DNA of 64,000 bases. Origin: Youngiibacter multivorans. GTDB lineage: Bacteria > Bacillota > Clostridia > Clostridiales > Clostridiaceae. Shown here in pieces: positions 52,832 to 60,864 of this stretch. The stretch lies in contig NZ_JAGGKC010000006.1 in assembly GCF_017873395.1 (NCBI RefSeq), positions 78,052-142,051 on the forward strand, in the 5' to 3' direction. The notes beneath the pieces were generated by a model. That model ran no database searches. It was given only the letters and a program-made list of their open reading frames with translations, and was not told where the DNA came from. A program made the position numbers and the translations under genes. The first letter of the stretch is position 1. Each line of letters begins with the position of its first letter.

Positions 52832-54577
52832 TCAGTTGCCATCTGAAGAAAGGTCCATGTGCTTCATTATCTCAAGGAACACCTTCTTTGCAACAGGTGC
52901 AGCTACCGCTCCTCCTGTAACAACATCCTTTGGAGAATCTACTGCTACATATACGCTTATCTTAGGGTCATCAGCAGGAGCTGCTCCAACGAATGAAGCT
53001 ATGAAGTCCTCTTCACTGTATTTTCCTGTTGATGGATCCAGCTTTTCTGCAGTTCCCGTCTTTCCTATGACCCTGACGCCCTCAATGCGGGCGTTCTTGC
53101 CTGAGCCCTTCTCTACAACAAGCTCCAGCATCTTCATAAGCTCGGCGTTGACATCCTGCTCTATGACCATCTCCCCACGTTTTTCAACATAAGGTACCGG
53201 ATCAAGTCTTTCGCCTGCCCCATTCTTTGGTACCGTCTCCTTGACAAGATGCAATGTGGTATAGTATCCACCGTTTGCAATTGTGTTGAGAGTGCCGAGA
53301 ATCTGAATCGGCGTTGCAGTATCAGTCTGTCCAATGGATATTGTGGCAAGGTCTAGCGGCGTCACATCATCTGTCTTCTTTATTATTCCCTTCGCTTCAC
53401 CAGGAAGGTCAATCCCAGTCTTTTCACCGAGATGGAATTTTGCGATGTATTCATTCAGAGTCTTTATACCAACCCTTTGGGCAATCTCGATTACTCCTGG
53501 ATTGCATGAGTTCTGGAATACCTCTTCAAGGGTCTGCAGACCGTGCCCCTCATGCTTAGCGCATCTGATCTTCACTCCGTTGACATATGTGTAGCCTTTG
53601 CAGAAGAAAGTGTCGGAAAGCGATACTTTTCCTTCGGAAAGAGCTGCAGCCATGGTTATCATCTTTAATGTAGATCCAGGCTCATATGTATCATTTACCG
53701 CCCTGTTCCTTGTGACTGCGCTGAACTCTTCTGATGTCAGCCCTAATTGGGGGTCGGTCGGGTCAAATTCAGGAAGATTGGCCATCCCAAGAATTTCTCC
53801 TGTCTTGGGATCTGAGACGATTATGGTAACAGCTTTCGCCTTGGTCGATTCCATTGTCTCGGCTGCAATATTCTCCACCGCATACTGGATCTTCTCATCA
53901 ATGGTGAGGACAAGGTCGCTTCCGTCAACAGCAGGCGTTGCAACGACTTCTGTATATGGAAGGTCCTGTTTCTTCCCGTCTATTTCAGATATCTTTATGC
54001 CATCTACACCCCTGAGCAGATCATTGTACAGGTATTCTATTCCCATCGTCCCATCGCCGTCGTTTCCGACAGTTCCTATGACATGTGAAAGGAATGGGCC
54101 GTTCGGATAATACCTTATGCTGTCATAGCCTAATATCAGGAAATTCGTTCCCGCTTCATTCATCCATGCCCTGACCGTATCAGCCTGAGCCTTTTCCATT
54201 TTCCTTTTTACAAGTGAACTGCTTGTGGTCTTGTTCATTATTGCAAGTATATCCTCAACAGTCTCACCAAGCAGAGATGCCAGCGGCACTGCATAGTATT
54301 CAGCAGTCCTCTCCTTGGCCTCAAGGGTCCTTCTGAATGTCTTGAGGTCTATGTCCAGCCTGTATGCGTCTGCTGATGCGGCAATTACACTGCCGTTCCT
54401 GTCAAGCAGATCGCCCCTTGCTGCGGGGACGGTTACTTCCCTTACGATCTGACCCATGGCCTTCTCGTATATTTCATCCCTTGATATTGCCATGACATAT
54501 ACCAGTCTTCCTGCCAGCAGCATGAATACCATCGCCGACAGGCCGGCCAGTATGGTCAGTCTTCTTTTGCTGTTCAT
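52832..54577 (-). CDS. Class B penicillin-binding protein (FtsI/SpoVD-like)
   Basis: The 581-residue protein has an N-terminal membrane segment (about 7-30), the PBP dimerisation domain with RGDLLDRNG, and a transpeptidase domain with EPGSTLKM (SxxK), SCN and GKTGTAEK (KTG). It lacks the C-terminal PASTA domain of SpoVD, so it resembles FtsI, but without more context the choice between division and spore roles is open. It crosslinks peptidoglycan with FtsW. Confidence 0.92.
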   Translation of the reverse strand: MNSKRRLTILAGLSAMVFMLLAGRLVYVMAISRDEIYEKAMGQIVREVTVPAARGDLLDRNGSVIAASADAYRLDIDLKTFRRTLEAKERTAEYYAVPLASLLGETVEDILAIMNKTTSSSLVKRKMEKAQADTVRAWMNEAGTNFLILGYDSIRYYPNGPFLSHVIGTVGNDGDGTMGIEYLYNDLLRGVDGIKISEIDGKKQDLPYTEVVATPAVDGSDLVLTIDEKIQYAVENIAAETMESTKAKAVTIIVSDPKTGEILGMANLPEFDPTDPQLGLTSEEFSAVTRNRAVNDTYEPGSTLKMITMAAALSEGKVSLSDTFFCKGYTYVNGVKIRCAKHEGHGLQTLEEVFQNSCNPGVIEIAQRVGIKTLNEYIAKFHLGEKTGIDLPGEAKGIIKKTDDVTPLDLATISIGQTDTATPIQILGTLNTIANGGYYTTLHLVKETVPKNGAGERLDPVPYVEKRGEMVIEQDVNAELMKMLELVVEKGSGKNARIEGVRVIGKTGTAEKLDPSTGKYSEEDFIASFVGAAPADDPKISVYVAVDSPKDVVTGGAVAAPVAKKVFLEIMKHMDLSSDGN

Positions 54578-54592
54578 GGTTCACCTCGGTAA

Positions 54593-55087
54593 TCAGGCTC
54601 TGGGATCAAGAAAAGCCATTATTTTCTCTAGAAATCCCGGTTCAGGCATCACTGTCTCTTCAGGAAGGAAATTATCGTGCGACAGGTCCACGACCAGTGC
54701 CTTTGAAGTATCCTCTGATACAAGCGCAAGGCTTGCCGAGCCTGTTACAATGCCGTCGAGTGCAGATGCCTTGATAAGTTCAGCCTTCAATGCCTCGTTC
54801 TGCTTCTGTACCTGCCTGGTTTCGTTCTGCAGGTTAACATATTCCATCTGCAGGTTGTAGACCATGGCACTTCTGAATATGGTTATGAATGACAAGATTC
54901 CTATGATCGCAATGGTGGTGAGGATTCCCCTCTTCACCCTGTTGGCTCTTACTGCGTTTCTTCTGTTGAAGTCACGCCTTGACTTCTCAAGCTTCTGGAG
55001 GTCCTTGTCGATCCTCCCTGGCTCAGTCTGAACCTTTGGCTTTAAAACAGTATTCCCCGAAATATATGACCTGTTTTTAAGTGCCAT
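54593..55087 (-). CDS. FtsL-like septum formation protein
   Basis: The 164-residue protein has a basic N-terminal region, a transmembrane helix at about 62-82 (ILTTIAIIGILSFITIF) and a coiled coil at about 85-110. A low-complexity tail follows. Position between rsmH and the PBP is that of FtsL; sequence is poorly conserved in this family. ATG at 55085-55087 follows GGAGGG. Confidence 0.8.
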   Translation of the reverse strand: MALKNRSYISGNTVLKPKVQTEPGRIDKDLQKLEKSRRDFNRRNAVRANRVKRGILTTIAIIGILSFITIFRSAMVYNLQMEYVNLQNETRQVQKQNEALKAELIKASALDGIVTGSASLALVSEDTSKALVVDLSHDNFLPEETVMPEPGFLEKIMAFLDPRA

Positions 55088-55121
55088 GATTATACCCTCC
55101 AATATACCGAAAAAAATAAAA

Positions 55122-56048
55122 TCAGATTTTCTCTATTACCCTGAGCTTGGCGCTCCTTGACCTGGGGTTCATCTCTATCTCTTGCGTCCCCGGTTCAATA
55201 GGTTTCTTTGTGATTATGATTACCTTAGGCGTCCGCCCGCATATGCATGGCATGTTCCTTGGACATGTGCAGGGCTCCAGCAGTTCCTTGTACGCATGCT
55301 TGACTATCCTGTCCTCCAGCGAATGGAAGGTTATTATTGCCATCCTGCCGCCGCTCTTCAGTCCCGCTGCTCCGTCAAAAATTGTCTGCCTGAGTATTGA
55401 AAGTTCTCTGTTGACCTCTATCCTTATGGCCTGGAATGTCCTCTTTGCCGGATGTGGTCCTTCTCTCCTTGCCTTTGCAGGGATAGCAGCCTTTATGATG
55501 TCAACCAGTTCGAGAGTTGTTTCTATCTTTTTCTCTTCCCTGGCTTTTACAATGAAGGATGCGACTCTCTTGGCAAATTTTTCTTCACCGTAATCCCTTA
55601 TTATCCTGTAAATCTCTTCTTCCCTGTACGTGTTGACAACCTCATATGCTGAAAGCACCTCGTCCCTGTTCATCCTCATGTCCAGTGGCGCGTCCTGCAT
55701 GTACGAGAACCCTCTCTCGCTGTTGTCAAGCTGATATGATGAAACACCCAGGTCCATCAGTATCCCATCTACTCCGCCAGAAGCATTTTCAATGAGTATT
55801 TCCTTGATATTCTCAAAGTTGCTGTGGACCAGGGAAACGTTTCCAAATCCTTCAAGCTTCTTTCTTGCGTTGTTCAAGGCATCCATATCCTGGTCGATTC
55901 CGATAAGCCTTCCCTTGTCGAGCCTCTTCAGTATTTCCATGCTGTGGCCTGCCCCACCAAGGGTACAATCCACATATGTCCCGTCCGGCTTTATTGCAAG
56001 TGCCTCCAGACATTCCTCAAGCAAAACCGATACATGCTTGAACTCCAT
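55122..56048 (-). CDS. rsmH: 16S rRNA (cytosine1402-N4)-methyltransferase RsmH (MraW)
   Basis: The 308-residue protein has HVSVLLEECLEAL, VDCTLGGAGHSMEIL, LMDLGVSSYQLD and the C-terminal NPRSRSAKLRVIE, all RsmH signatures. It methylates C1402 of 16S rRNA. It follows mraZ by 8 bp. Confidence 0.97.
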   Translation of the reverse strand: MEFKHVSVLLEECLEALAIKPDGTYVDCTLGGAGHSMEILKRLDKGRLIGIDQDMDALNNARKKLEGFGNVSLVHSNFENIKEILIENASGGVDGILMDLGVSSYQLDNSERGFSYMQDAPLDMRMNRDEVLSAYEVVNTYREEEIYRIIRDYGEEKFAKRVASFIVKAREEKKIETTLELVDIIKAAIPAKARREGPHPAKRTFQAIRIEVNRELSILRQTIFDGAAGLKSGGRMAIITFHSLEDRIVKHAYKELLEPCTCPRNMPCICGRTPKVIIITKKPIEPGTQEIEMNPRSRSAKLRVIEKI

Positions 56049-56056
56049 ATTCCCAC

Positions 56057-56485
56057 CTATATTCCAAGATCTTCCATGCCTGAGGCAACCTCATCCATGT
56101 CAATCTCCCTTTCGCAGTATTCCTTCCACTTCTTGCTGGACCATACTTCAACCCTTGAATCCATTCCGATGCTCACAACCTCATCCTCAATCTCAGCGTA
56201 TTCCTTGAGAGGCTGAGGAATGAGTATCCTGCCCATCTTGTCAGGAACCACTTCATTGGCACCTGAGAAGAAGAATCTGGCGAATGTCCTTGAATTCTTG
56301 TTGGTTAGCGGCAGATTCTTGAGCTTGTTCTCGAACACCTTCCACTCTTCCTTCGGATAGATGTACAGACATCCGTCGAGTCCTTTTGAAATCACGAATG
56401 AATCGCCGAGGTCCTCACGGAACTTGGACGGAACTATTATTCTGTTCTTATTGTCCACTCCATGGGTATGTTCGCCGATCAACAT
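56057..56485 (-). CDS. mraZ: Transcriptional regulator MraZ
   Basis: The 142-residue protein has two SpoVT/AbrB-like halves, with GEHTHGVDNKNRIIVPSKFRE and NEVVPDKMGRILIPQPLKEYAEI. MraZ binds tandem GTGG-type repeats upstream of its own operon and regulates the division cluster. ATG at 56483-56485 follows GGTGA. Three such repeats lie just upstream. Confidence 0.97.
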   Translation of the reverse strand: MLIGEHTHGVDNKNRIIVPSKFREDLGDSFVISKGLDGCLYIYPKEEWKVFENKLKNLPLTNKNSRTFARFFFSGANEVVPDKMGRILIPQPLKEYAEIEDEVVSIGMDSRVEVWSSKKWKEYCEREIDMDEVASGMEDLGI

Positions 56486-56492
56486 CGTTAAT

Positions 56493-56521
56493 TCACCACT
56501 TTTCACCACTTTTTACCACTT
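56493..56521 (-). promoter_or_regulatory. MraZ operator, three direct repeats
   Basis: AAGTGGT occurs three times at exact 10-bp intervals on the minus strand (ACCACT on plus at 56495, 56505 and 56515). This matches the known MraZ box pattern. They lie between the predicted transcription start and the ribosome binding site. Confidence 0.85.
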
Positions 56522-56529
56522 ATATGTAT

Positions 56530-56558
56530 ATTCTACATAAAAAAAGAAAACCCTTCAA
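56530..56558 (-). promoter_or_regulatory. Promoter of mraZ operon
   Basis: TTGAAG (56553-56558) and TAGAAT (56530-56535) are 17 bp apart on the minus strand. The -35 lies inside the 3' arm of the upstream terminator. Confidence 0.7.
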
Positions 56559-56574
56559 TCTTTTGAAGGGTTTT
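56539..56574 (-). terminator. Intrinsic terminator after the M16 gene pair
   Basis: AAAACCCTTCA/TGAAGGGTTTT stem with a 6-nt loop followed by CTTTTTTT on the minus strand. Confidence 0.93.
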
Positions 56575-56608
56575 GTATACAAAGTTCACAATTATTTTAG
56601 TTATATCA

Positions 56609-57886
56609 TCATTTGATAACAACAAATGCTCGATTTTCTACACCAAACACCCTTTTGAACATGTTTTCCACATCACCTTGTGTTATGGAACGAAGAGTCA
56701 GGATGTATTCATGAAGATTTTTACCTCTTAATATGTTGCCTGTTGCCGTTATTCCGATGCTGTCCACGCTGTTGAATATATTCATGAACTGCCCTGTCAT
56801 GGATTTCTTAAGGAGCTCGATTTCACTTGTCCTCTTTGTGAAGAAGTCAGGATCTCTATTAACCTTGTCGATATACTCCAGTATGGCATCCCTGTCCTTT
56901 TCAGGATTCTTGGATTCGCCGCCTATGAACATTTCGCCATGGTCCTCCTCAAGGTTGAATTCCGCGCTGAAGCTGTCGTTTATTATCCCGTCCGCCAGAT
57001 GCTCCTCGTAGAATGTGGAGCTTTTACCGAATACAAGCTTTGCCATGAGGGAACCTGCAATTGTATCCTTCATGAGTTCGCCGTTTCCAGACGGAACCTT
57101 CCATGCCAGTATATAGTTTGGCACCTGTAGGGACATGGATACTTCAGCTTCCTTGCTTTTGCTTCCGTAAGGCTCAGTCCATGATTTCTTGGTAACGGTG
57201 ACTGCCTTCCTGTCAGAAATATTATCTTGCACAACAGACCTGACCCTGGCTTCGTCAAGGTCTCCTACCACAACAAGCACCATGTTGGAGGGGTCATAGA
57301 ATGCATCGTAGCACTCCTGAAGGTCCCTAGGCGTAAGAGAGTATATTGACTCCTTTGTGCCGGCGATGTCTTCCCTGACAGGGTGGTTATGGTACAGAGC
57401 CTTCATGGCTTCAAGATATCCCCTGAAAGCCGGATTGTCATCGTACATGGCAATCTCTTCAGCTATTATCCCCTTCTCCTTTTCGACGTTCTCCTCAGTC
57501 AGATGCGGTGTCAGCACCATCTTTACTAGAAGCTCCAGGTTCTCATAGAAATTATCCGTAGTTGAAAAATAGTATGATGTCTGCCTGTTGTTGGTGAATG
57601 CATTTACGGAAGCTCCGAGTTCGGTGAATTTGTTGAATATATTTTCCCCGCCGGGCATTTCGAAAACCTTGTGCTCCAGAAAATGGGCTATCCCTTCCGG
57701 ATATCTTTTATAGGTCTTTCCTCCATCCACAGAGAATTCAACATCCTTCGAACCGAAATCCGAAGTCAGCATTGCATAGGATTTCGCAAATCCCTTTTTG
57801 GGGATGTAGTACACCTTTAGATTCTTGATTTCGGTGTATAGGATCCTCTCATCTATGAGATCAAGCTCTATCGTCTGAAACATCAC
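56609..57886 (-). CDS. ymfH: M16 family zinc metallopeptidase (YmfH type, active)
   Basis: The 425-residue protein has the inverted zinc motif HFLEH at about 69-73 (EGIAHFLEHKVFE) and the downstream EEIAMYDDNP Glu. It therefore looks active. In Bacillus YmfF-YmfH relatives act together, and related pairs are linked to EF-P modification and peptide precursor processing. It overlaps its partner by 26 bp. Substrate here is not known. Confidence 0.88.
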   Translation of the reverse strand: MMFQTIELDLIDERILYTEIKNLKVYYIPKKGFAKSYAMLTSDFGSKDVEFSVDGGKTYKRYPEGIAHFLEHKVFEMPGGENIFNKFTELGASVNAFTNNRQTSYYFSTTDNFYENLELLVKMVLTPHLTEENVEKEKGIIAEEIAMYDDNPAFRGYLEAMKALYHNHPVREDIAGTKESIYSLTPRDLQECYDAFYDPSNMVLVVVGDLDEARVRSVVQDNISDRKAVTVTKKSWTEPYGSKSKEAEVSMSLQVPNYILAWKVPSGNGELMKDTIAGSLMAKLVFGKSSTFYEEHLADGIINDSFSAEFNLEEDHGEMFIGGESKNPEKDRDAILEYIDKVNRDPDFFTKRTSEIELLKKSMTGQFMNIFNSVDSIGITATGNILRGKNLHEYILTLRSITQGDVENMFKRVFGVENRAFVVIK

Positions 57887-59141
57887 TTACGTCCTCCTTC
57901 ACCAGGTAGTGGCTTGTTATGTATTGAAGCCTTCTTGCCACTGCCATTATCCTGTCCCTATCCACTTTCTCAATTCCCTCAATGACATCTTCAATGGTAT
58001 AATCTATTCCATAGACCCTCAGGCTTGAAATGTATTCCATTGTGTTGTACATGGAGTCTTCCATTGCCACAAGTGTTGCCTTCAGTCTGGTCTTGCTCAT
58101 GGTGATTTCCTCGTCGGTAAAGTCACCTGTCTTCATCTTCTCAAGCTCAAGCTCTATGAGCTCCCTCGCCTTGTCGAAGTTCTTGAAATCAACTCCGCTT
58201 GATATGGTCATCACACCCTTGAACTTGTCGAAGGTTGAATAGACATAGTAGCATAGGCTGTGCTTCTCCCTGACCTCATTGAAAAGCTTTGAATGTGCAC
58301 CGCCGCCGAAAATGGAATTCATTACAGCAAGGGAAAAATAATCTCCTCTGAAGATATCCGTGTTGGTGGAGTACAGAAGCGACATCTTGCCCTGGTTTAT
58401 CTTCATCGCCTCTTCAACCTTAGGCAGATCTTTCACGAAGACAGGCTCCACATGGTCATGCAGACCTCTGCCGACCCTCAGGCCTCCATTCGCCTCATCA
58501 AATATTCCGGAAAGCAGTTCGGACACCCTGTTCTCGTCCTCAATGTTCCCTGAAGCCTGTATGTATGCTTCACTGGACCTGAGATCATTCCACAATTTAA
58601 GAAGCAAGTCGCCGTTCAGTCCAGCAAGCTCCTCCATCGTACCGAACTCAGGCTTGCTGTATGAATCAAGAAGTCCCTGTTCCATGACTTTGATTGAATT
58701 GTAGTGGCCCTTGTCGTCATATTGAGACTCAATATACAGCTTCTGGTCGTCAATCTCCTGACTAACAATATCTGACTGGAATCCTCCGTCCACAAGCCTG
58801 GGCCTGTAGATGACCTCTTTAATAAGGTCCACAGCCTTCTCCCAAAGGTCCTCACCGTAAAGGGTGAACCTGTTGTCGAGGAAAGATATGTAGAATGTGA
58901 GGAACAGTTTGTCTCCTCTCTTTCCGATTATGATGTCAAAGAAGCTGCCATACATATCCTGCAGGTACCTTGAGATCTCAGACGATGTGGCGAATCTTTC
59001 TGTCCCTCGCTTCAGCACCTGTGAAAGTACATTGTATCCGGTAACATTCTCCCCCATTCCTACAGGGATTATCACGCTTATTGCATTGTTCTTGAATTTC
59101 CTCGATTTGTAGAACCCTATACTACTGTTAAAATCCGGCAT
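57861..59141 (-). CDS. ymfF: M16 family peptidase-like protein (YmfF type, catalytically inactive)
   Basis: The 426-residue protein has the M16 fold but no HxxEH motif, and it keeps the substrate-binding Arg/Tyr region EVREKHSLCYYVYS near 310. Inactive and active M16 halves form heterodimers in this family. The second ATG (59139-59141) gives a 7-nt spacing to AGGAGG. It is the first gene of the pair; no clear promoter was seen. The start region lies only about 35 bp from the selC promoter on the other strand. Confidence 0.87.
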   Translation of the reverse strand: MPDFNSSIGFYKSRKFKNNAISVIIPVGMGENVTGYNVLSQVLKRGTERFATSSEISRYLQDMYGSFFDIIIGKRGDKLFLTFYISFLDNRFTLYGEDLWEKAVDLIKEVIYRPRLVDGGFQSDIVSQEIDDQKLYIESQYDDKGHYNSIKVMEQGLLDSYSKPEFGTMEELAGLNGDLLLKLWNDLRSSEAYIQASGNIEDENRVSELLSGIFDEANGGLRVGRGLHDHVEPVFVKDLPKVEEAMKINQGKMSLLYSTNTDIFRGDYFSLAVMNSIFGGGAHSKLFNEVREKHSLCYYVYSTFDKFKGVMTISSGVDFKNFDKARELIELELEKMKTGDFTDEEITMSKTRLKATLVAMEDSMYNTMEYISSLRVYGIDYTIEDVIEGIEKVDRDRIMAVARRLQYITSHYLVKEDVSDVSDDRA

Positions 59142-59175
59142 TTGCATGCCTCCTTTCTTCTATTCCAGCCAGTCT

Positions 59176-59204
59176 TTGACATGAACGCCTTTTCAATGTA
59201 GAAT
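59176..59204 (+). promoter_or_regulatory. Promoter of tRNA-Sec gene
   Basis: Perfect TTGACA (59176-59181) and TAGAAT (59199-59204) are 17 bp apart, ending 11 bp before the mature tRNA 5' end. Confidence 0.85.
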
Positions 59205-59215
59205 AACATTGCTAC

Positions 59216-59312
59216 GGGAGCGGATGGATACTGGCGTATTCTGTGGTCTTCAAAACCATTTCGGGGTGCTTGAAACATCCTGGGTAGGTTCGATTCCTAC
59301 ACGTTCCCGCCA
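59216..59312 (+). tRNA. selC: Selenocysteine tRNA (anticodon TCA)
   Basis: The 97-nt gene begins GGGAGCGG and ends CGTTCCCGCCA with encoded CCA. The anticodon loop in GTGGTCTTCAAAACCAT carries TCA, the UGA anticodon. There is a long variable arm (TCGGGGTGCTTGAAACATCCTG region) and a T arm GTAGG-TTCGATT-CCTAC. Acceptor pairing is 7 bp clear, with an eighth G-A at the base of the helix. Length over 95 nt, long variable arm and TCA together identify tRNA-Sec. It lies between the M16 pair and the serpin. Confidence 0.97.
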
Positions 59313-59332
59313 ATTTAATTGTACACTATTTA

Positions 59333-59360
59333 ACTTCATGCAACAAGCATGGAGTTTTTT
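59333..59360 (+). terminator. Intrinsic terminator after selC
   Basis: ACTTCATGC-AACAA-GCATGGAGT hairpin followed by TTTTTATT, 20 bp after the tRNA 3' end. Confidence 0.85.
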
Positions 59361-59415
59361 ATTCGCACGTTTACCTCTGTTACCTTCCCGTATTTTTTAT
59401 TTAATGGTGATTGTT

Positions 59416-59421
59416 TATAAT
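59416..59421 (+). promoter_or_regulatory. Possible -10 box of serpin gene
   Basis: A TATAAT hexamer 41 bp before the serpin start; no good -35 is seen. Confidence 0.4.
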
Positions 59422-59462
59422 TCAAATAGGGACTTAGGACGATAATCAGAAAACAGGATGAG

Positions 59463-60746
59463 GTGAAAAACTTGAAAGTCAAGATATTCAGGGGTCATAT
59501 TAAGAAGATGCTATCAATATCACTGGCAGTTGCGCTTACCTCTGGTCTTTCCGCCTGCACTGGGACTTCACCAGCAGCAGCATCAGATGACCTTATGGCA
59601 GGCATTTCAAAATCGGCTGCAGCATCAAAATCCCCTGACAGTCAATTCATTGGAAGCTACTCAGACTTTGCATTTTACCTATTCAGGGAGACAATTTCAG
59701 ACCAGGAAAACTCTCTTGTTTCCCCTCTATCAGTTATACTGGCTCTTTCAATGACCGCAAACGGAGCTGACGGCAATACCCTCGACGAAATGGAGAAGCT
59801 GCTGGGACAAGATATACCTCTTATTGATCTGAATGCATATCTGAATTCCTATGCAGACGGGCTTCCAGACGAAGAAAAGTCGAAACTGAGGATAGCCAAC
59901 TCGATCTGGTTCAGAGACGACGAGGGAAGGCTTACAGTCGAGAAGGAGTTCCTTCAGACTAATGCGGATTACTATAGCGCTGCCGCATACAAATCAAAAT
60001 TCGACGATGCAACACTTGATGACATCAACGACTGGGTCGAAAAGAACACCGACGGGATGATCGACAGGATCCTTGACAGCATAAATCCAGATGCAGTCAT
60101 GTATCTGATCAATGCCATCGTATTCGATGCAGAATGGGACAAGGTCTACAGCAAGGAGAACCTTCAGTCCGGAAGCTTCATTTCTGCTTCCGGTACAACT
60201 GAAGACGCACAGTTCATGAACTCCGAGGAGGAGCTCTACCTTGACGATGGGATGTCAACTGGTTTCATCAAGCCCTATTCCAAGGGTCTGTACAGCTTTG
60301 CCGCAATTCTCCCCAACGAAGGAATGTCAGTGGATGACTATGTCGGTTCAATGACTGGAAAAGGGTTCCTGGAGATGATTGGTGGTGCTGAGAAAACTCT
60401 GGTTACTGCATCTCTGCCAAAATTCAGTTACGATTACAAAATCAATTTGAACGACGCTCTCAAGAAGCTCGGAATGCCAACCGCATTCTCATCAGAAAAA
60501 GCTGATTTCTCAAAGCTTGGAAAGTCATCAAGGGGCAACCTTTACATCGGCGAGGTCCTTCACAAGACATTCATAAGCGTAGACGAGCTGGGAACCAAAG
60601 CAGGCGCTGTCACAAAGGTAGAAATCAGGGATGAGTCCTTCATCGAAACTAAGATTGTCAGGCTCGACAGGCCCTTCATATATGCTATAATCGACAACTC
60701 GACAGGGCTGCCAATATTCATCGGAACAGTGAATACTGTAAAGTAG
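59463..60746 (+). CDS. Serpin family lipoprotein (serine protease inhibitor)
   Basis: The 427-residue protein has a signal peptide ending in the lipobox LSAC and a serpin domain with NSLVSPLSVILALSMTANGA-type helix B. LINAIVFDAEW, KFSYDYKINL and the hinge ELGTKAGAVTKVE precede PFIYAIIDNSTGLPIFIG. Serpins trap serine or cysteine proteases by reactive-loop cleavage. The loop after the hinge is VEIRDESF, so the P1 residue is Glu or near it. The start is GTG 59463 or TTG 59472, both with purine-rich sites upstream. It is probably membrane-anchored outside the cell. Confidence 0.92.
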   Translation: MKNLKVKIFRGHIKKMLSISLAVALTSGLSACTGTSPAAASDDLMAGISKSAAASKSPDSQFIGSYSDFAFYLFRETISDQENSLVSPLSVILALSMTANGADGNTLDEMEKLLGQDIPLIDLNAYLNSYADGLPDEEKSKLRIANSIWFRDDEGRLTVEKEFLQTNADYYSAAAYKSKFDDATLDDINDWVEKNTDGMIDRILDSINPDAVMYLINAIVFDAEWDKVYSKENLQSGSFISASGTTEDAQFMNSEEELYLDDGMSTGFIKPYSKGLYSFAAILPNEGMSVDDYVGSMTGKGFLEMIGGAEKTLVTASLPKFSYDYKINLNDALKKLGMPTAFSSEKADFSKLGKSSRGNLYIGEVLHKTFISVDELGTKAGAVTKVEIRDESFIETKIVRLDRPFIYAIIDNSTGLPIFIGTVNTVK

Positions 60747-60757
60747 ACAAAATACAA

Positions 60758-60792
60758 GTCTCGCAGAGGAATCGTCCTCTGCGAGACTTTTT
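60758..60792 (+). terminator. Intrinsic terminator after serpin gene
   Basis: A perfect 13-bp stem (GTCTCGCAGAGGA and complement) with an ATCG loop and five T residues, 11 bp after the stop. Confidence 0.95.
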
Positions 60793-60864
60793 CATGTATT
60801 CCGATAGATTACTATGTATCCAGATACATTGCTATGTATCCAGATACATTGCTATGTAACCAGG
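60791..60864. repeat. 20-bp palindromic tandem repeat at end of transporter ATPase gene
   Basis: Units of 20 bp at 60811-60830 and 60831-60850 differ by one base, with a degenerate unit before (60791-60810) and a partial unit after that runs into the ATPase gene's last codons. Each full unit carries ATGTATC-CA-GATACAT, a 7-bp inverted repeat. Confidence 0.9.

Noticed and set aside
59463..60746. Selenoprotein gene adjacent to selC
   Set aside because: The serpin frame has no in-frame TGA and no cysteine/redox motif. I saw no other frame in the window with a TGA followed by homologous sequence.
60791..60864. CRISPR-like array
   Set aside because: Units are contiguous 20-mers without spacers and only three to four copies; it is a simple tandem repeat.
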